Below, in pieces: positions 4,394 through 5,036 of a DNA stretch of 5,036 bases (its first letter is position 1; each line of letters opens with the position of its first letter). Under the pieces are notes generated by a model. It was not told the origin of the DNA and made no database searches. It saw nothing but the letters and a program-made list of their open reading frames with translations. The position numbers were made by a program, and so were the translations under genes. Source of the stretch: Bacteroidales bacterium (GTDB lineage: Bacteria > Bacteroidota > Bacteroidia > Bacteroidales > UBA3824); NCBI GenBank assembly GCA_017530465.1, contig JAFXMJ010000411.1, forward strand, positions 1 through 5,036, written 5' to 3'.

Positions 4394-5036
4394 ATGAAAA
4401 CAATCATCACATTGCTGCTCGGAATCTCGACATTCCTCACTGCCGCAGCACAGGAAATCAATATCGGCGTCGTAGTGCCGCAAGACAAGGAAATCGGATT
4501 CAACAACGATTTCTACAAACTGCTCGACTCACGCCTGAAAAGCCTGCTCACCAAGTCAGGCTTCACAAGCAATTACACCGGCGACTTCTATCTTGTGCCT
4601 CAGGTGGACATTCTGCACGAAGGCAAGATAGAAGGCGGACTGCGCACGATGGACAAGTTGGATATGGACATCACCGCCAATGTAATACAAGGCACCACAA
4701 ACGACGTGTTCAACACATATACGTGGAGCATATCGGGTTCGGGATTCAGCCGCACGGAAGCCGCCAAAAACGCCATCAAAAACCTCAACGCCAACAGCAA
4801 GGAGTTCAAGGAGTTTGTAGCCGAGACCAAGCAGAAAGTCAACGACTACTACGTCAAAAACAAGGCGGCGCTCATCGCCCGCGCCAACACACTGGCAAGC
4901 ACACAAAAATTTGACGCCGCACTTGCGCTGTTGTTTGGATACCCGCCCAACGTGGACGGATATGCCGACGTAGAAAAAGCGATGGTATCAATCTACAAAA
5001 AATACCAAACCCAGCACTGCGCCCAGATGTTACAAC
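4394..5036 (+). CDS. Exported CsgG/LpoB-like protein with TPR-like C-terminal region (3' end outside window)
   Basis: The frame opens at the ATG at 4394 and stays open to the window end (214 codons). The signal peptide is KTIITLLLGISTFLTAAA with cleavage at A19|Q20. The mature N-terminal half has INIGVVVP (23-29), DFYKLLDSRLKSLLTKSGF (39-57), DFYLVPQVDIL (64-74) and MDITANVIQGTT (91-102), then TYTWSISGSGFSRTEAAKNAIKNL (108-131). A strand-helix-strand order with a short-lived ligand name such as VPQVDIL is typical of the CsgG/LpoB/FlgO-like fold found in envelope proteins. Residues 155-205 (KNKAALIARANTLASTQKFDAALALLFGYP, then a second helix pair) look like a TPR-type repeat. C209 is the only Cys after the signal peptide. 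No lipobox is seen, so anchoring is unclear. It follows the DUF6175-like gene by 3 bp. The fold assignment is tentative and the molecular role unknown. Confidence 0.8.
   Translation, partial: MKTIITLLLGISTFLTAAAQEINIGVVVPQDKEIGFNNDFYKLLDSRLKSLLTKSGFTSNYTGDFYLVPQVDILHEGKIEGGLRTMDKLDMDITANVIQGTTNDVFNTYTWSISGSGFSRTEAAKNAIKNLNANSKEFKEFVAETKQKVNDYYVKNKAALIARANTLASTQKFDAALALLFGYPPNVDGYADVEKAMVSIYKKYQTQHCAQMLQ

Noticed and set aside
4556..4906. Antisense open frames opposite the CsgG/LpoB-like gene
   Set aside because: The + frame there has a signal peptide, sensible composition and operon spacing; the antisense frames have none.
1..5036. CRISPR array, insertion sequence or attachment site
   Set aside because: No regularly spaced repeats, transposase or integrase genes, or terminal inverted repeats with target duplications are visible.

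Overview
The window reads as chromosomal DNA of a Bacteroidota species, most likely order Bacteroidales. Three intergenic regions carry the phylum's promoter form (-33 TTTG or TTG, then -7 TAnnTTTG). Start codons have no Shine-Dalgarno sequence. Three secreted proteins have the Ala|Gln signal-peptide junction common in this phylum. Two of these belong to, or resemble, Bacteroidales families. I cannot name the genus.

Layout, everything on the + strand: (1) 2-1579 holds the end of a MurF-type Mur ligase gene followed by a complete D-alanine--D-alanine ligase-type ATP-grasp gene, a peptidoglycan precursor pair. It ends in a strong intrinsic terminator at 1634-1684. (2) 1682-2283 is a single-gene unit: a consensus promoter fused to the previous terminator's T-tract, a Fur-family metalloregulator with a His/Asp-rich insert, and a 21-bp perfect-stem terminator. 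(3) 2296-2672 has no protein gene. It has its own promoter, about 180 nt that fold into a long interrupted rod, and an intrinsic terminator, so I read it as a structured non-coding RNA of about 290 nt. (4) 2673-2897 encodes a 74-residue XRE-type helix-turn-helix protein. It has no obvious promoter of its own and may depend on read-through past the RNA's terminator. (5) 2973-5036 is a promoter followed by three tightly packed genes for exported proteins: a 152-residue unknown, a DUF6175-like protein, and a CsgG/LpoB-like protein with a TPR-like tail that runs off the window.

The two enzymes of region 1 probably act in sequence: Ddl makes the D-Ala-D-Ala dipeptide and the Mur ligase adds it to the UDP-MurNAc peptide. 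The three genes of region 5 look like one cell-envelope operon of unknown function. The most interesting parts are the rod-shaped RNA with its possible coupling to the small HTH gene, the Gly/Lys-rich expansion in the ligase's active-site lid, the direct repeats in front of the secreted operon, and the operon itself.
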